Of a stretch of DNA of 64,000 bases, positions 23,137 through 33,899 are shown piece after piece. Source of the stretch: Tolypeutes matacus (Eukaryota > Chordata > Mammalia > Cingulata > Chlamyphoridae); NCBI GenBank assembly GCA_026826555.1, contig JAKSZT010054570.1, forward strand, positions 2,672,959 to 2,736,958, read 5' to 3'. The notes under the pieces are model-generated. The model searched no databases, had not been told where the DNA came from, and saw only the letters and a list, made by a program, of their open reading frames with translations. The translations under genes and the position numbers were made by a program. Position 1 is the stretch's first letter. Every line of letters begins with the position of its first letter.

Positions 23137-24239
23137 GAGGACTTCCGGGAAGATGACGGACTAGTAAGACATGGGAATCTCTTCTCCAGAAAAATAGCTA
23201 GAGGACAAGCTGAAACAGCCCCAAAAAAGATCTTCTAGGGTTTAGGACAGCAGGTGAAGGCTGCACACCACCCAGAGGAGAGAGGGACAGAAGAGGGAAA
23301 TCGCGACTACAGAACTGTGAGTTGCAAGTAGCAGCTTCTGCTGCTGCCGGCACCCTCCCCCACACTCTTCAGAACTCTCGGGCCTCTAGGCCTGCGACCA
23401 CAGACAAAGGGGCCTTCAGGGATCTGCCACTCCCGGAAAGGGGAGAGAGAGGGACACAACCTTAGGCTGACTCAGGTTCTGACCTGAAATCTGGGCGGTT
23501 TGCACTGGTAGCCTAGAAAGGACTGTAGAAATCCGACCCTCGCAACCTCCCTCTCTTCTAGCCTGGACTAATTGTTGAGGACACCACGGGAGAGGGGAGA
23601 GAGAGCCTGGGGCTGACCCTGCTTTGGACTCCCAGGTTTGGTCTGCCCTGTCCCGAGAGCCTTTCCAGGTTGGGTGGGGCTGCGCCATTGTTTGCCTTGG
23701 AGCCTGCAAGGGGCTAAAGATATACAAACCTCCCAATCTCCTCCTCTACTAACAGGGAATGATTGTTGAGGATTCAGAAGGGAGTGGAAATATTTCCTAG
23801 CTGGGAAAAGGGGGGCGCTACGAGAGAAGTCTGGAGAACTGTCTCAGAAAGTTTGAATCACAGGGCTCTTAGCCCCCAGACAGTAAGCTCTATCACATTG
23901 ATCTGGTCTGTGTCACAACAAATATGCTCCGACCAGGCATTGAATTGAGAGCTGCCAACAAGCGCCATCTCCTGTCAGACCAAGGAAGTGCACATAAGAA
24001 AATTAATAAGTAAGAGAGGCTTTTCCTAGCCTCTATAGCCTCCCTGCCCAAGGCCCTAGGAAACGACTCTACAACCAATTACTGGGTCCAGTGCCCAGTT
24101 TTGAGCAACCAGCAGAACAATCCTAACAATAAAGGTTGAGCCAAAAATCAAAGAGCGGTGGTAACTCACAGCCTCCTGCCACTAAAACCCCATAAAAGAG
24201 AAGGAGATTGAGCATCTAAGTAAAATACAAACTAACCAG
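23137..24239 (+). promoter_or_regulatory. L1-B 5' UTR / internal promoter region
   Basis: A 1.1-kb leader begins 'gaggacttccgggaagatg' right at the TSD. It is markedly GC-richer than its flanks, with 'gctgctgccggcaccctcc' at about 23340. It differs strongly from the L1-A 5' UTR apart from the extreme start, as expected if L1 subfamilies exchange 5' UTRs. The first-position motif 'gaagatgacgg' is a weak version of the YY1-type AAGATGGC box. Long open frames within it (for example 23416-23736 on -) are GC-content artefacts. Confidence 0.75.
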
Positions 24240-25220
24240 ATGCCTAAGCACCAGCAAAAAATTACGGGCCATACTAAGAAAATAGAAGACATGGCCCAAG
24301 AAAAGGAATACAGCAAAGTCCCAGAAGAGATGCAGAATTTGAGAGAACTAATCAGTGAGATGAGCACGCATTTCCAAAATCAAATTAATGACATGAAAGA
24401 GAATATAGTTAAAGAGATCAATGACATCAAGAAGTCATTGTGCGAACGTAAAGAAGAATTTGAAATCGTGAACAGAAAAATAATGGAGTTCATGGGAACA
24501 ATAAGTGAAGTAAAAAATACATTTGAAGCATACAACAGCAGACTCGAAATGATAGAAGAAAGAATAAGTGATACTGAAGACAGAGCAGCTAAAATTGAAG
24601 AGAGAAAAGAACAGAGAGAGAAAAGAATGGAAAAAATTGAGCAGGGGCTCAGAGAGTTGAATGACAACACAAAACACAAGAACATACATGTCATGGGAGT
24701 TCCAGAAGGAGAAGAGAAAGGAAAAGGGGCAGAAAGAGTATTTGAGGAAATAATAGCTGAAAATTTCCCAACTCTCACGAAAGAAATGAACTTACATGTC
24801 CAAGAAGCACACCGTACCCCAATAAGAATAAATCCAAATAGACCTACGCCAAGACACATATTATTCAGAATGTCAAATGTAAAAGATAAAGAGAAAATTC
24901 TCAGAGCAGCAAGAGAGAAACAAACGATCACGTACAAAGGACGTCTAGTAAGACTTAGTGCAGATTTCTCTTCAGAAACCATGGAGGCGAGAAGACAGTG
25001 GTATGATACAATTAGGAAACTGAAAGAGAAAAACTGCCAGCCGAGAATTCTTTATCCAGCAAAACTGCCCTTCAAATATGAAGGTGAATATAAAGTATTC
25101 ATAAACAAACAGAAACTAAGAGAGTTTGCAAAAAAGAATCCACCTTTGCAGGAAATATTAAAGGAAGCCTTAGAACCTGAAAGAAAAAGACAGGAGAAAG
25201 AGGCTTGGAGGAGAGTATAG
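24240..25220 (+). CDS. L1 ORF1 protein (RNA-binding chaperone), intact
   Basis: The open frame is 326 codons, close to the usual 330-370 of mammalian ORF1p. Residues about 21-145 form a lysine/glutamate-rich coiled coil that would trimerise the protein. Residues about 147-241 are the RRM domain, with the landmark 'NIHVMGVPEGEE' at 148-159 and 'RHILFRM' at 205-211. Residues about 242-310 are the C-terminal domain, including 'QPRILYPAKLPF'. In the family ORF1p coats L1 RNA in cytoplasmic particles and acts as a nucleic-acid chaperone during target-primed reverse transcription. The start fits the usual position just after the 5' UTR. ORF2 starts 81 bp downstream. No lesion is visible, but expression is unknown, and an intact frame does not prove function. 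Confidence 0.93.
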   Translation: MPKHQQKITGHTKKIEDMAQEKEYSKVPEEMQNLRELISEMSTHFQNQINDMKENIVKEINDIKKSLCERKEEFEIVNRKIMEFMGTISEVKNTFEAYNSRLEMIEERISDTEDRAAKIEERKEQREKRMEKIEQGLRELNDNTKHKNIHVMGVPEGEEKGKGAERVFEEIIAENFPTLTKEMNLHVQEAHRTPIRINPNRPTPRHILFRMSNVKDKEKILRAAREKQTITYKGRLVRLSADFSSETMEARRQWYDTIRKLKEKNCQPRILYPAKLPFKYEGEYKVFINKQKLREFAKKNPPLQEILKEALEPERKRQEKEAWRRV

Positions 25221-25301
25221 AAGAAAGAAAAGCAGAAAGGATAACCAAAAGAGTAAAAAGAAAGACAAAAATAAGATGACATATGAAAACCAAAGAATAA
25301 A

Positions 25302-28300
25302 ATGGAGGAAATAAATAGTGCATTTTCAGTAATATCATTGAATGTGAATGGATTAAATTCCCCAAACAAAAGATACAGGCTGACAGAATGGATAAAGAAA
25401 CCTGAGCCATCCATATGCTGCTTACAAGAAACTCACCTCAGGCCCAAGGATACAAGCCGGCTGAAAGTAAAAGGTTGGAAAAAGATACTCCATGTGAATA
25501 GTAAACAGAAAAGAGCAGGGGTATCTATACTAATATCAGACAAAACAGACTTCAAATGCAAAAAAGTGATAAGAGATGCGGAAGGCCATTATATATTAAT
25601 AAAAGGGACGATCCTCCAGGAAGATATAACAGTCATAAATATCTACGCACCTAACCAGGGGGCCCCAAAATATATGAGACAAACTCTGGCAAAACTGAAG
25701 GGAGAAATAGACATTTCTACAATAATCATCGGGGACTTCAACACCCCTCTCACATCATTAGATAGAACAACTAGACAGAAGATCAACAAGGAAACAGAGA
25801 ACTTGAACAATATGATAAACAAGTTAAACCTAACAGACATATACAGAACACTGCATCCAAACTCAGCGGGTTATACATTCTTCACAAGTGCTTGTGGATC
25901 TTTCTCCAGGATAGATCACATGTTAGGTCACAATACAGCCCTCAATAAATATAAAAAGATTGAAAATATTCAAAGCACCTTCCCAGATCATAATGGAATG
26001 AAATTAGAAATCAATAACAGACCAGAAAAAAGTAAATTTGCAAATGTGTGGAGACTGAACAACACACTCCTAAATATTCAGTGGGTCAAAGAAGAAATTG
26101 CAAGTGAAATCAGTAAATATATTGAGACAAACGAAAATGAGAACACAACATATCAAAACTTATGGGATACAGTAAAGGCAGTCTTGAGAGGGAAATTTAT
26201 AGCCCTAAATGCCTATATTAAGAAACAAGAAAGAGCTAAACTCAAAGATTTAACTGAACAACTTGAGAAACTAGAAAAAGAACAGCAAACCAATCCCAAA
26301 GCAAAAAGAAGGAAAGAAATAATAAAGATTAGAGCAGAAATAAATGAAAATGAGAACAGAAAAGCAATAGAGAAAATCAACAAAACCAAAAGCTGGTTCT
26401 TTGAGAAGATCAATAAAATTGACAAACCCCTCGCTAGACTAACAAAGAAAAAAAGAGAGAAGATGCAAATAAATACAATCAGAAATGAAAGGGGGAAAAT
26501 TACAAATGACCTCACAGAAATAAAAAGAATCATAAGAGGATATTATGAGAAATTATATGCCAACAAACTAGATAACCTGGATGAAATAGACAAATTTCTA
26601 CAAACTCATAACCAACCTACACTGACACAACAAGAAATACAAGAACTTAACAAACCAATCACAATTAAGGAGATTGAATCCGTCTTCAAACATCTCCCAG
26701 CAAAGAAAAGTTCAGGACCAGATGGCTTCACAGGTGAATTCTACCAAGCATTTTCAAAAAGAATTAACACCAATCCTGTTTAAACTCTTCCAAAAAATGA
26801 AGAGGACAGAAAATTACCCAACACATTTTATGAAGCCAACATCACCCAAAACAAATCACCCAAAACAAAGCCAGATAAAGATTCCACAAGAAAAGAAAAT
26901 TACAGACCAATCTCACTTATGAACATAGATGCAAAAATTCTCAACAAAATACTTGCAAATAGAATCCAACAGCATATCAAAAGACTTATACACCACGACC
27001 AAGTGGGATTTATTCCTGGTATGCAAGGCTGGTTCAACATAAGAAAGTCAATCAATGTAATACACCACATTAACAAATTGAAGAAAAAAAACCACATGAT
27101 CATCTCAATAGATGCAGAAAAGACATTCGACAAAATCCAACATCCTTTTTTGATAAAAATACTTCAAAAGATAGGAATAAAAGGAAAATTCCTCAATATG
27201 ATAAAAGGCATTTATGAAAAACCCACAGCCAACATCATACTCAATGCGGAAAGGTTGAAAGCTTTACCCCTAAGATCAGGAACAAGACAAGGATGCCCAC
27301 TGTCACCATTGTTATTCAACATTGTACTAGAAGTTCTAGCTAGGGCAATTAGACAAGACAAGAAAACTAAAGGCGTCCAAAGAGGAAAAGAGGAAGTAAA
27401 ACTCTCACTGTTTGCGGATGACATGATCCTGTATTTAGAAAACCCTGAAGTATCCACAACAAAGCTACTTGAACTAATAGATGAGTTCAGCAAAGTGGCA
27501 GGATATAAGATCAACACGCAAAAATCAGTAATGTTTTTGTACACTAGTACTGAACAATCTGAGGAGGAAATCAGGAGAAAATTTCCATTTTCAATAGCAA
27601 CAAAAAGACTCAAATACCTAGGAGTTAATTTAACCAAAGAAGTACAGGACCTATATGCAGAAAACTACAAAACAATGCTAAAAGAAATTTAAAAAGACCT
27701 AAACAAATGGAAAGACATTCCGTGTTCATGGATTGGAAGAATAAATATCGTGAAGATGTCAATCTTGCCCAAAGTGATTTATAGATTCAATGCAATACCA
27801 ATCAAAATCCCAACAGCTTACTTTACAGAATTAGAGAAGGCAATTACCAAATTCATCTGAAAGGGTAAGTGCACCCAAATAGCGAAAAGTATTCTAAAAA
27901 AGAAGAGCAATGTGGGAGGAATTTCGCTGCCTGACCTTGAAACATATTACAAAGCTACAGTGGTCAAAACAGCATGGTACTGGCATAAAGATAGAAACAT
28001 CGGTCAGTGGAATAGAATTGAGAACCCAGAAATACACCCTCACCTATACAGTCAACTGGTTTTTGACAAACCTACCAATCCCACGCTGATGGGAAAAAAC
28101 AGTCTCTTTAACAAATGGTGTTGGGAGAACTGGATATCTATAACCAAAAGAATGAAAGAGGAACCTTATCTCACCCCCTATACAAGAATCAACTCAAAAT
28201 GGATCAAAGATCTAAATATAAAAGCCAGGACCATAAATCTACTGGAAGAAAATGTAGGGAAACATCTTCAAGACCTTGTAGTAGGTGGTGGTTTCTTGGA

Positions 28301-29132
28301 CTTCACACCCAAAGCACGTGCAACAAAAGAAAAATTAGATAAATGGGACCTCCTCAAAATTCAACACTTTTGCACCTCACAGGAATTTGTCAGAAGGGTG
28401 AAAAGGCAGCCAACTCAATGGGAAAAAATATTTGGAAATCACATATCTGATAAGGGTTTAATATCCAGGATATATAAAGAGATGTTACAACTCAACAATA
28501 AAAAGACAAATGACCCAATTAAAAAATGGGCCAAAGACTTGAATAGACATTTCTCCGAAGAAGAAATACAAATGGCAAAAAAACACATGAAGAAATGCTC
28601 AACATCACTCATGATTAGGGAAATGCAAATCAAAACTACAATGAGATATCATTTCACACCTATCAGAATGGCCACTATTAAGAAGACAGAGAACTACAAG
28701 TGTTGGAGAGGATGTGGAGAGATAGGAACACTTCTTCACTGTTGGTGGGAATGCAGGATGGTATAACCACTAAGGAGGACCGTTTGGCAGTTCCTAAAGA
28801 AGTTGAATATAGACTTGCCATGTGACCCTGCAATACCACTACTGGGTATATACCCAGAAGAACTGAGAGGAGTGACACGAACAGACATCTGCACACCGAT
28901 GTTCATAGCCACATTATTCACCATTGCCAAAAGTTGGAAACAACCCAGGTGTCCATCAACAGATGAGTGGATAAACAAACTGTGGTCTATTCACATAATG
29001 GAATATTATGCAGCTGTAAGAAGAAATGAAGTCATAAAGTATATGGCAACATGGATGAACCTGGAGGACTTTATGTTGAGTGAAGCAAGCCAGACACAAA
29101 AGGACAAATACTGTATGAATGCATTACTATGA
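25302..29132 (+). pseudogene. L1 ORF2 (endonuclease-reverse transcriptase), disrupted
   Basis: The region is 1,277 codons long in a single overall frame, the normal size. The endonuclease is intact: N14, E43 (QETHL), Y115 (YAPN), D145/N147 (GDFN), T192, D205 (RIDHML), D229 and H230 fall at the positions known for human L1; residue 228 is proline where serine is usual. The RT motif FADD is intact at 27411-27422. Lesions: a one-base insertion near 26756 that brings in a stop at 26781, compensating indels with a 14-bp tandem duplication (26842-26855/26856-26869), and in-frame stops TAA 27690, TGA 27858 and TAA 28764. The open pieces are 25302-26783, 26919-27692, 27912-28766 and 28803-29132. The last ends in the cysteine-containing C-terminus. 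Confidence 0.93.
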
Positions 29133-29341
29133 ACCAAATATATTGTGTAATATATTGTTTGATTCACACACAAAAAACAAAAACAAAACAAAACAAAAAC
29201 ACAAAATAACAACAAAAAAATTTACATGTATCCATTACATTTAATTGAGAAATGTATATATTTATTCATCTGTGTTTACTTTTTAGTTTTTAATTGCTTA
29301 TGTTCTCAAGTATTAAATGTACAAAATAAAGTTAAAAAAAA
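29133..29341 (+). other. L1-B 3' UTR and poly(A) tail
   Basis: A short (about 200-bp) AT-rich 3' UTR follows the ORF2 stop. It has an A/C-rich block (about 29165-29220) where L1 3' UTRs often carry a purine or simple-sequence tract, the signal AATAAA at 29325-29330, and a terminal A run that merges into the right TSD. It shares no obvious sequence with the 3' UTR of L1-C, apart from general composition. Confidence 0.8.
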
Positions 29342-30954
29342 AAGAATGGTTCAACATAAGAAAATCAATCAATGTTATACACCACATAAACAGATGGAAA
29401 GAAAAAAAATCACAAGATCATCTCTATAGATGCAGAAAAAGCATTTGACAAAATACAGCACCCTTTCCTGATAAAAACACTACAAAAGATAGTGATAGAA
29501 GGAAACTTCCTCAACATGATAAAGGGTATATATGAAAAACCCACATTGTATCATATACAACAGTGAAATTCTAAAAGTTTTCCCTCTAAGATCAGGAATA
29601 AGACAAGGATGCCTACTTTAATATTGTGTTAGAAGTACTTGATCAAGCACTTAGGCAAGAAAGGGATATAAAGGCATCCAAATTGGAAAGAATGAAGTGA
29701 AAATTTTACTATTTGCAGATGACAGGATCTTATACATAGAAAGCCCTGAGGAATCTACACCTAAGCTTCTAGATCATATAAATGTGTTCAGTAAAGTCGC
29801 AGTTTATAAGATCAATGAGCAAAAATCAGTAGCATTTCTGTACACCAATAATGAGCAAAGTGAGGAGGAAATCAATGAAAAAATCCCATTTACAATAACA
29901 ACTAAAGAATCAAATACCTAGGAATAAATTTAACTAAAGATGTAAATGACATATGCAGAAAACTACACAACACTGTTAAAGGAAATCAGAGGACATAAAT
30001 AAATGGAAGAATATTCCCCATTCATGGATTGGAAGACTAAACATCATTAAGATGTCTATCCTACCCAAACTGATCTACAGATTTAATGCAATTGCAATAA
30101 AAATCACCACAGCATTTTTACTGAATTGGAAAAACTAACTATGAAATTTATTTGGAAGGGCAAGAGGCCCTGAATGGCCAAAGACATTGAAAAAGAAAAA
30201 TTAAAGCAGAGGAATCACACTATCTGACTTTAAAACATACTACAAAGTTACAGTGGTCAAAGCTGCATAGTATTAGCACAAGGATAGACATTCTGACCAA
30301 TGTAACTGAGTTGAGAGTTCTGATATAGATCCTCACATATACAGTTAACTGATATTCTACAAGGCCACCAAGCACACTCAACTGGGAGAGAAAAGCTTCT
30401 TCAACAAATGGTGCTTGGAGACCTGGATATCCAGATCCAAAAGAATAAGAGAAGAACACTATCTCACACCTTATACAAAAATTAACTCAAGATGGATCAA
30501 AGATCTAAATAAAAGAGCCAAGACCATAAAGACCTTGGAAGATAATGTAGGGGAGCATCTACAGGATCTTGTAATAGGAAATGGTTTCGTGAACTTCACA
30601 CCCAAAGCACAAACAGCTCAAGAAAAAATAGATAAATGGGACCTCCTCAAAATTAAAAACTATTTGCACCTCAAAGAGTTAGTCAAGAAAGTGAAAAGAC
30701 AACCTACCCAATGGGAGAAAATATTTGGTAACCATATATCTGATAGGAACCTAAAACCCAGCATATATAAAGAAATCCTACACCTCAAAAATAAGAAGAC
30801 AAACAACCCATTTTAAAATGGTCAAATGATCTGAATAGACACTTTTCCAAAGAAGAAATACAAATGGCTAAAAAGCACATTTAAAAAATGCTCAACATCA
30901 CTAGCTATTAGGGAAATGCAAATTAAAACTACAATGAGATATCATCTTACACCG
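29342..30954 (+). pseudogene. L1-A ORF2 second part (RT core and C-terminal domain), broken
   Basis: Continuation of L1-A after L1-B. RT core text resumes at the 'WFN' region. The catalytic motif is preserved as FADD ('tttgcagatgac') near 29712, and open pieces at 29697-29921 and 30415-30816 encode conserved ORF2 blocks ('HLQDLVIGNGF', '[16 protein letters not shown]'). Frameshifts and stops separate them. The element ends abruptly at 30954 in 'gagatatcatcttacacc', short of the ORF2 C-terminus. Confidence 0.88.
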
Positions 30955-32255
30955 ATTTGATATTGATTACTATACTTATGAGCCTTAACTCTTGAAATTG
31001 AAACTTAGCCTAGTGTTGTAAGAGTTACCTCCTGAAAGCCTCCTTGTTGCTCAAATGTGGCCTCTCTCTAAGCCAAACTCAGCATATACACACAATAACT
31101 TCCCCCCCAGCTTGGGACATGACTCTCAGGGATAAGTCTCCCTGGCACCTAGGGATTGTTATCAAGTACCAACAAGCAAAGGAACTGGAAGTTTAAAAAA
31201 AGACCTTGACCAAAAAGGGGGAAAGGTAAAGACAAATGAATTTACATGGCTATGAGGCTTCAAAGTGAATCATTCCAGAGATTATGCTTATGCATGTCTC
31301 AGCAGGATCTCATTGACAGCCAAAATAGATACTACCCCCAAATAGCGGGGCTCCTGAGGGCTCTAGAAACATCCAGACACTATAGTCAGGGCAGATAGCT
31401 CAGGAGTTTGGTCCCTTGCCAGTGGGTCCTACTCTGGAATTTATGCTCCCCAGTGTGACAGAGTTGGACTTATTTGTGGTTTCCTTACACATGGCTCTTC
31501 TGGCCTTTATTTGAACTTATAATTCGTACTTAAGTTGGTAGGTGTACGTCCAAGAGACTTAAATCTTTGGGCTGTCTGTGTGCCACCTGGGCCCTGAATC
31601 TCAAGAAAGTTGCAGCATCTACTCTCCAGTTCATTGGACTCACCCAAGACAACTAACAAGGAGATGATGGATAACCAACATACCAAGGAATTGAGAGTGC
31701 CTACAACTGCAAGCAAGAGTCCCATCCATCGGCCATATGGGCTCAAAGTCCCCCTCAAGTAAAGGTGGAGTGGACATCACCATCCCAGAATCCTCAGGAT
31801 TGGGGAATGAACTATGGACTAAAGTAGACTTACTAGTATTTTACTGTAGATTTATTGTGATCCTAGCAATGGAAGAAATATCATTGATATGGAGGCAATG
31901 GCCGCTGGAGGTTCTGAGGGTAGAGAGAGAGAAAAACAGGTGCAATATGGGGGCACTTTTAGGACTTGAGAATCATCCCAAATGACATTACAATGACAGA
32001 TACAGGCCATGATATATCTCGCCATAACCTATAGAATTGAGTGGGAGAGAGTGTAATCTACAATGCATACTATAATCCATGCTTAGTGCCAATGCTCCAA
32101 AATGTGTTTATCAATTGCAATGAATGTACCACACTAATGAAAAATGTTGCTAATGTGGAAAATGTGGGAGGTGTGGGGAGTGGGGCATATGGGCATCCCC
32201 TATATAGTCTCTGTAATGTTTATTTAATCTAAGTATCCTTTAAAAAATAAAAAAA
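30955..32255 (+). mobile_element. Unnamed A-tailed non-coding retroelement, long copy (about 1.3 kb)
   Basis: The segment has no coding frame, is GC-richer than the L1 around it, and ends 'taatctaagtatcctttt' plus an A-rich tail. Its last 300 bp match two other places in the window: 44935-45240, and 57367-57552 for the very end. Shared blocks are 'gagagtgt(a/g)(a/g)tctacaatg', 'ccatgcttagtg(g/c)(c/a)aa', 'gtgggaggtgtggggagtgggg' and 'aatctaagtatc'. No terminal LTR, no tRNA-type promoter and no inverted repeats are visible. A 7-8-bp repeat 'atttgat' near 30955 and 32265 could be a TSD but is weak. Insertion by L1 machinery is supported by the twin-primed copy elsewhere. Confidence 0.75.
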
Positions 32256-32321
32256 TGGAAAGAAAAAATTTGATTGTAAGTCCATATATGTACATAGTGG
32301 TGAATAAAGACTGCATTTTAC

Positions 32322-32409
32322 GAAAGAAAGAAAGAAAGAAAGAAGGAAGGAAGGAAGGGAGGGAGGGAGGGAGGGAGGGAGTGAGTGAGGGAGGGAGGGA
32401 GGAAGGAAA

Positions 32410-32446
<37 letters not shown>

Positions 32447-32596
32447 AGGAAGGAAGGAAGGAAGGAAGGAAGGAAGGAAGGAAGGAAGGAANNNNNNNNN
32501 NGAAGGAAGGAAGGAAGGAAGGAAGGAAGGAAGGAAGGAAGGAAGGAAGGAAAGAAAGAAAGAAAGGAAGAAAAGAAAAGAAAAGAAAAGAAAAAG
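32322..32596. repeat. GGAA/GAAA/GGGA microsatellite with assembly gap
   Basis: Purine tetranucleotide arrays succeed each other: GAAA, GGAA, GGGA (with GTGA variants), GAAA, a long GGAA block, then AAAAG. Ten Ns at 32492-32501 lie inside the GGAA block, so the true length is unknown. Open frames through it are low-complexity artefacts. It directly abuts the truncated 5' end of L1-C. Confidence 0.97.
32492..32501. other. Assembly gap (10 N)
   Basis: Ten consecutive undetermined bases within the GGAA array, most likely a collapsed or unspanned microsatellite. Confidence 1.
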
Positions 32597-33147
32597 AAAG
32601 TGGTATGATGTTTTCCAGGTACTGAATGAGAAAAACTGCCAGCCAAGAATTCTGTGTCCAGCAAAACTGTCCTTCAAAAATGAGGGTGAGTTCAGTCTTC
32701 ACAGACAAACAAAAACTGATAGAAAATGTTACCAAAAGACCAAATTTGCAAGAGACATGGAAAGGGGTGCTGCAGCCTAAAAGGAAAAAGCAAGGGCAAG
32801 AGATTTGGAGAAGAGATTAGAAATGAAGATTATTAGGAATGGTAAACTAAAGGATAAGAAGGCAGACAATAGAACGATATGACAACAGAGAGCTGAAGAG
32901 CAAAAATGGATGAAGTAAGTAATACCTTTACAAATAATAACACTGAATGTTAATTGATTGAACTCCCCAATCAAAAGACATAGACTGATAGAATGGATAA
33001 AAAAATATGAGCCGTCTATATGTTGTCCACAAGAGATCCACCTCAGATGTAAGGACACAACCAGGTTAAAAGTGAAAGGATGGAAAAAGGTTTTCCATGC
33101 AAATAGTAACCAAAAAAGAGCTAGAATAGACCAGATAAATGTAAAAT

Positions 33148-33899
33148 AACAACATTATATTATATGAACAATAATTACTCAGTGCTACTGGCAAATTGTT
33201 ACTGTCATCAGTTTTCTGTAATTTTTTTCATACAAAATAAACACTTTTAATTGAGGAGGGCTGGAGAAGAGATATATTTTTGGATACTTTGTTTTTCTTT
33301 AACCCTTTCTTTTTCATACTCTTTAATTAAAATAATCTATCTGGATCAATTATGATTTAGCATGACTACTGTTGAACAAGATTGTAGTTTTTCTGCCATA
33401 TAAAATTATGAATTGGCAAATTGTAATTCATTTCAATAAGATGTGAAGAATTCCCAAATAGGAATTTGATTATCTAGAAAGAATTATGGCCTAAATGGAA
33501 GCTAAATAACTAAACCAATAATTAATTTCATTATTAGAGATTATTATGTCCAATAGTTAGAGCTGTAATATAAAAATTTGAACTATGTTATAATTAACTT
33601 CTATTACCTTTGAATTATTATTTACATTTATAAATGTTTATTGCTATGCTATCTGTTTTTTATAATTGATTATATGAAATCTAATCTGGCCTTGTACTCT
33701 CTTTTAAAATTTGTAATTTCTTTCAATCTATTTTTCTGTTTATTTTACAATTAATAAAATAATGAAAATGCTTTAATAATGATTGAAGTGATGAACTCCC
33801 AACTATGTGATTATACCAAATATCATTGATTGTACACTTTTATTAAATTGTATGCTTTATTAATATGTATCAATAAAATTGATTTGTTAAAAAAAAAAA
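33148..33899 (+). mobile_element. AT-rich insert ending in an L1 3' UTR and poly(A)
   Basis: The last 150 bp (about 33735-33886) match the end of the L1-C 3' UTR (38205-38355): 'aatgattgaagtgatgaa', 'gattgtacactt', 'atgtatcaataaaattgat', AATAAA and an A run. The upstream 580 bp are AT-rich and match neither L1-B nor L1-C. On both sides lies the same L1 ORF2 stretch of about 50-60 bp ('ggaaaaagg(t)ttccatgcaaatagtaacc' type) at about 33068-33130 and 33893-33960, with several mismatches. The insert is thus a 5'-truncated L1 from another subfamily or a chimeric retrocopy, possibly with an unusually long TSD. Confidence 0.65.

Larger units (their letters stand above)
23137..29341 (+). mobile_element. 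L1-B: full-length L1 (6.2 kb) inserted in L1-A
   Basis: A complete element: 5' UTR (23137-24239), ORF1 (24240-25220), an 81-bp inter-ORF gap, ORF2 region (25302-29132) and a short 3' UTR with AATAAA at 29325-29330 and a poly(A) run. It is flanked by a perfect 15-bp TSD (aagaatggttcaaca) at 23122-23136 and 29342-29356, and the host L1-A ORF2 reads through when L1-B is removed. The length matches an intact mammalian L1. ORF1 is open. ORF2 has a few lesions, so the copy cannot supply its own reverse transcriptase. The intact TSD and open ORF1 argue that it is the youngest L1 here. Confidence 0.95.
18722..30954 (+). mobile_element. L1-A: long L1, interrupted by SINEs, a second L1 5' UTR and full-length L1-B
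   Basis: This is a relatively young L1 that begins with a GC-rich 5' UTR (18722-19337), then ORF1 (from 19338) and ORF2 (from 21411). ORF2 reaches 23136 and, after the L1-B insertion, resumes at about 29342 and runs to 30954. There ORF2 stops in its C-terminal region and a different repeat begins, so its own 3' end is missing. Both ORFs carry stops and frameshifts. The continuity across L1-B is unambiguous, because the 15-bp TSD of L1-B restores the L1-A reading through the 'ggttcaacataagaaaa' region. The start is set by the resemblance of 'gtgtgggaagatggcatcag' to other L1 5' ends (AAGATGGC, a YY1-like box). Confidence 0.9.

Noticed and set aside
24380..24982. 200-codon - strand open frame
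   Set aside because: It is the antisense shadow of the intact L1 ORF1 (A-rich sense strand gives Leu/Ser/Phe-rich antisense frames).
25302..26783. 493-codon frame as an independent host gene
   Set aside because: It is the endonuclease/linker part of L1 ORF2 inside a flanked full-length element and ends in a frameshift.
32224..32780. Six overlapping open frames of 60-168 codons
   Set aside because: They translate the GGAA/GAAA microsatellite (and the N gap) into Arg/Lys/Glu/Gly or Ser/Phe/Leu/Pro repeats. Low-complexity artefacts.
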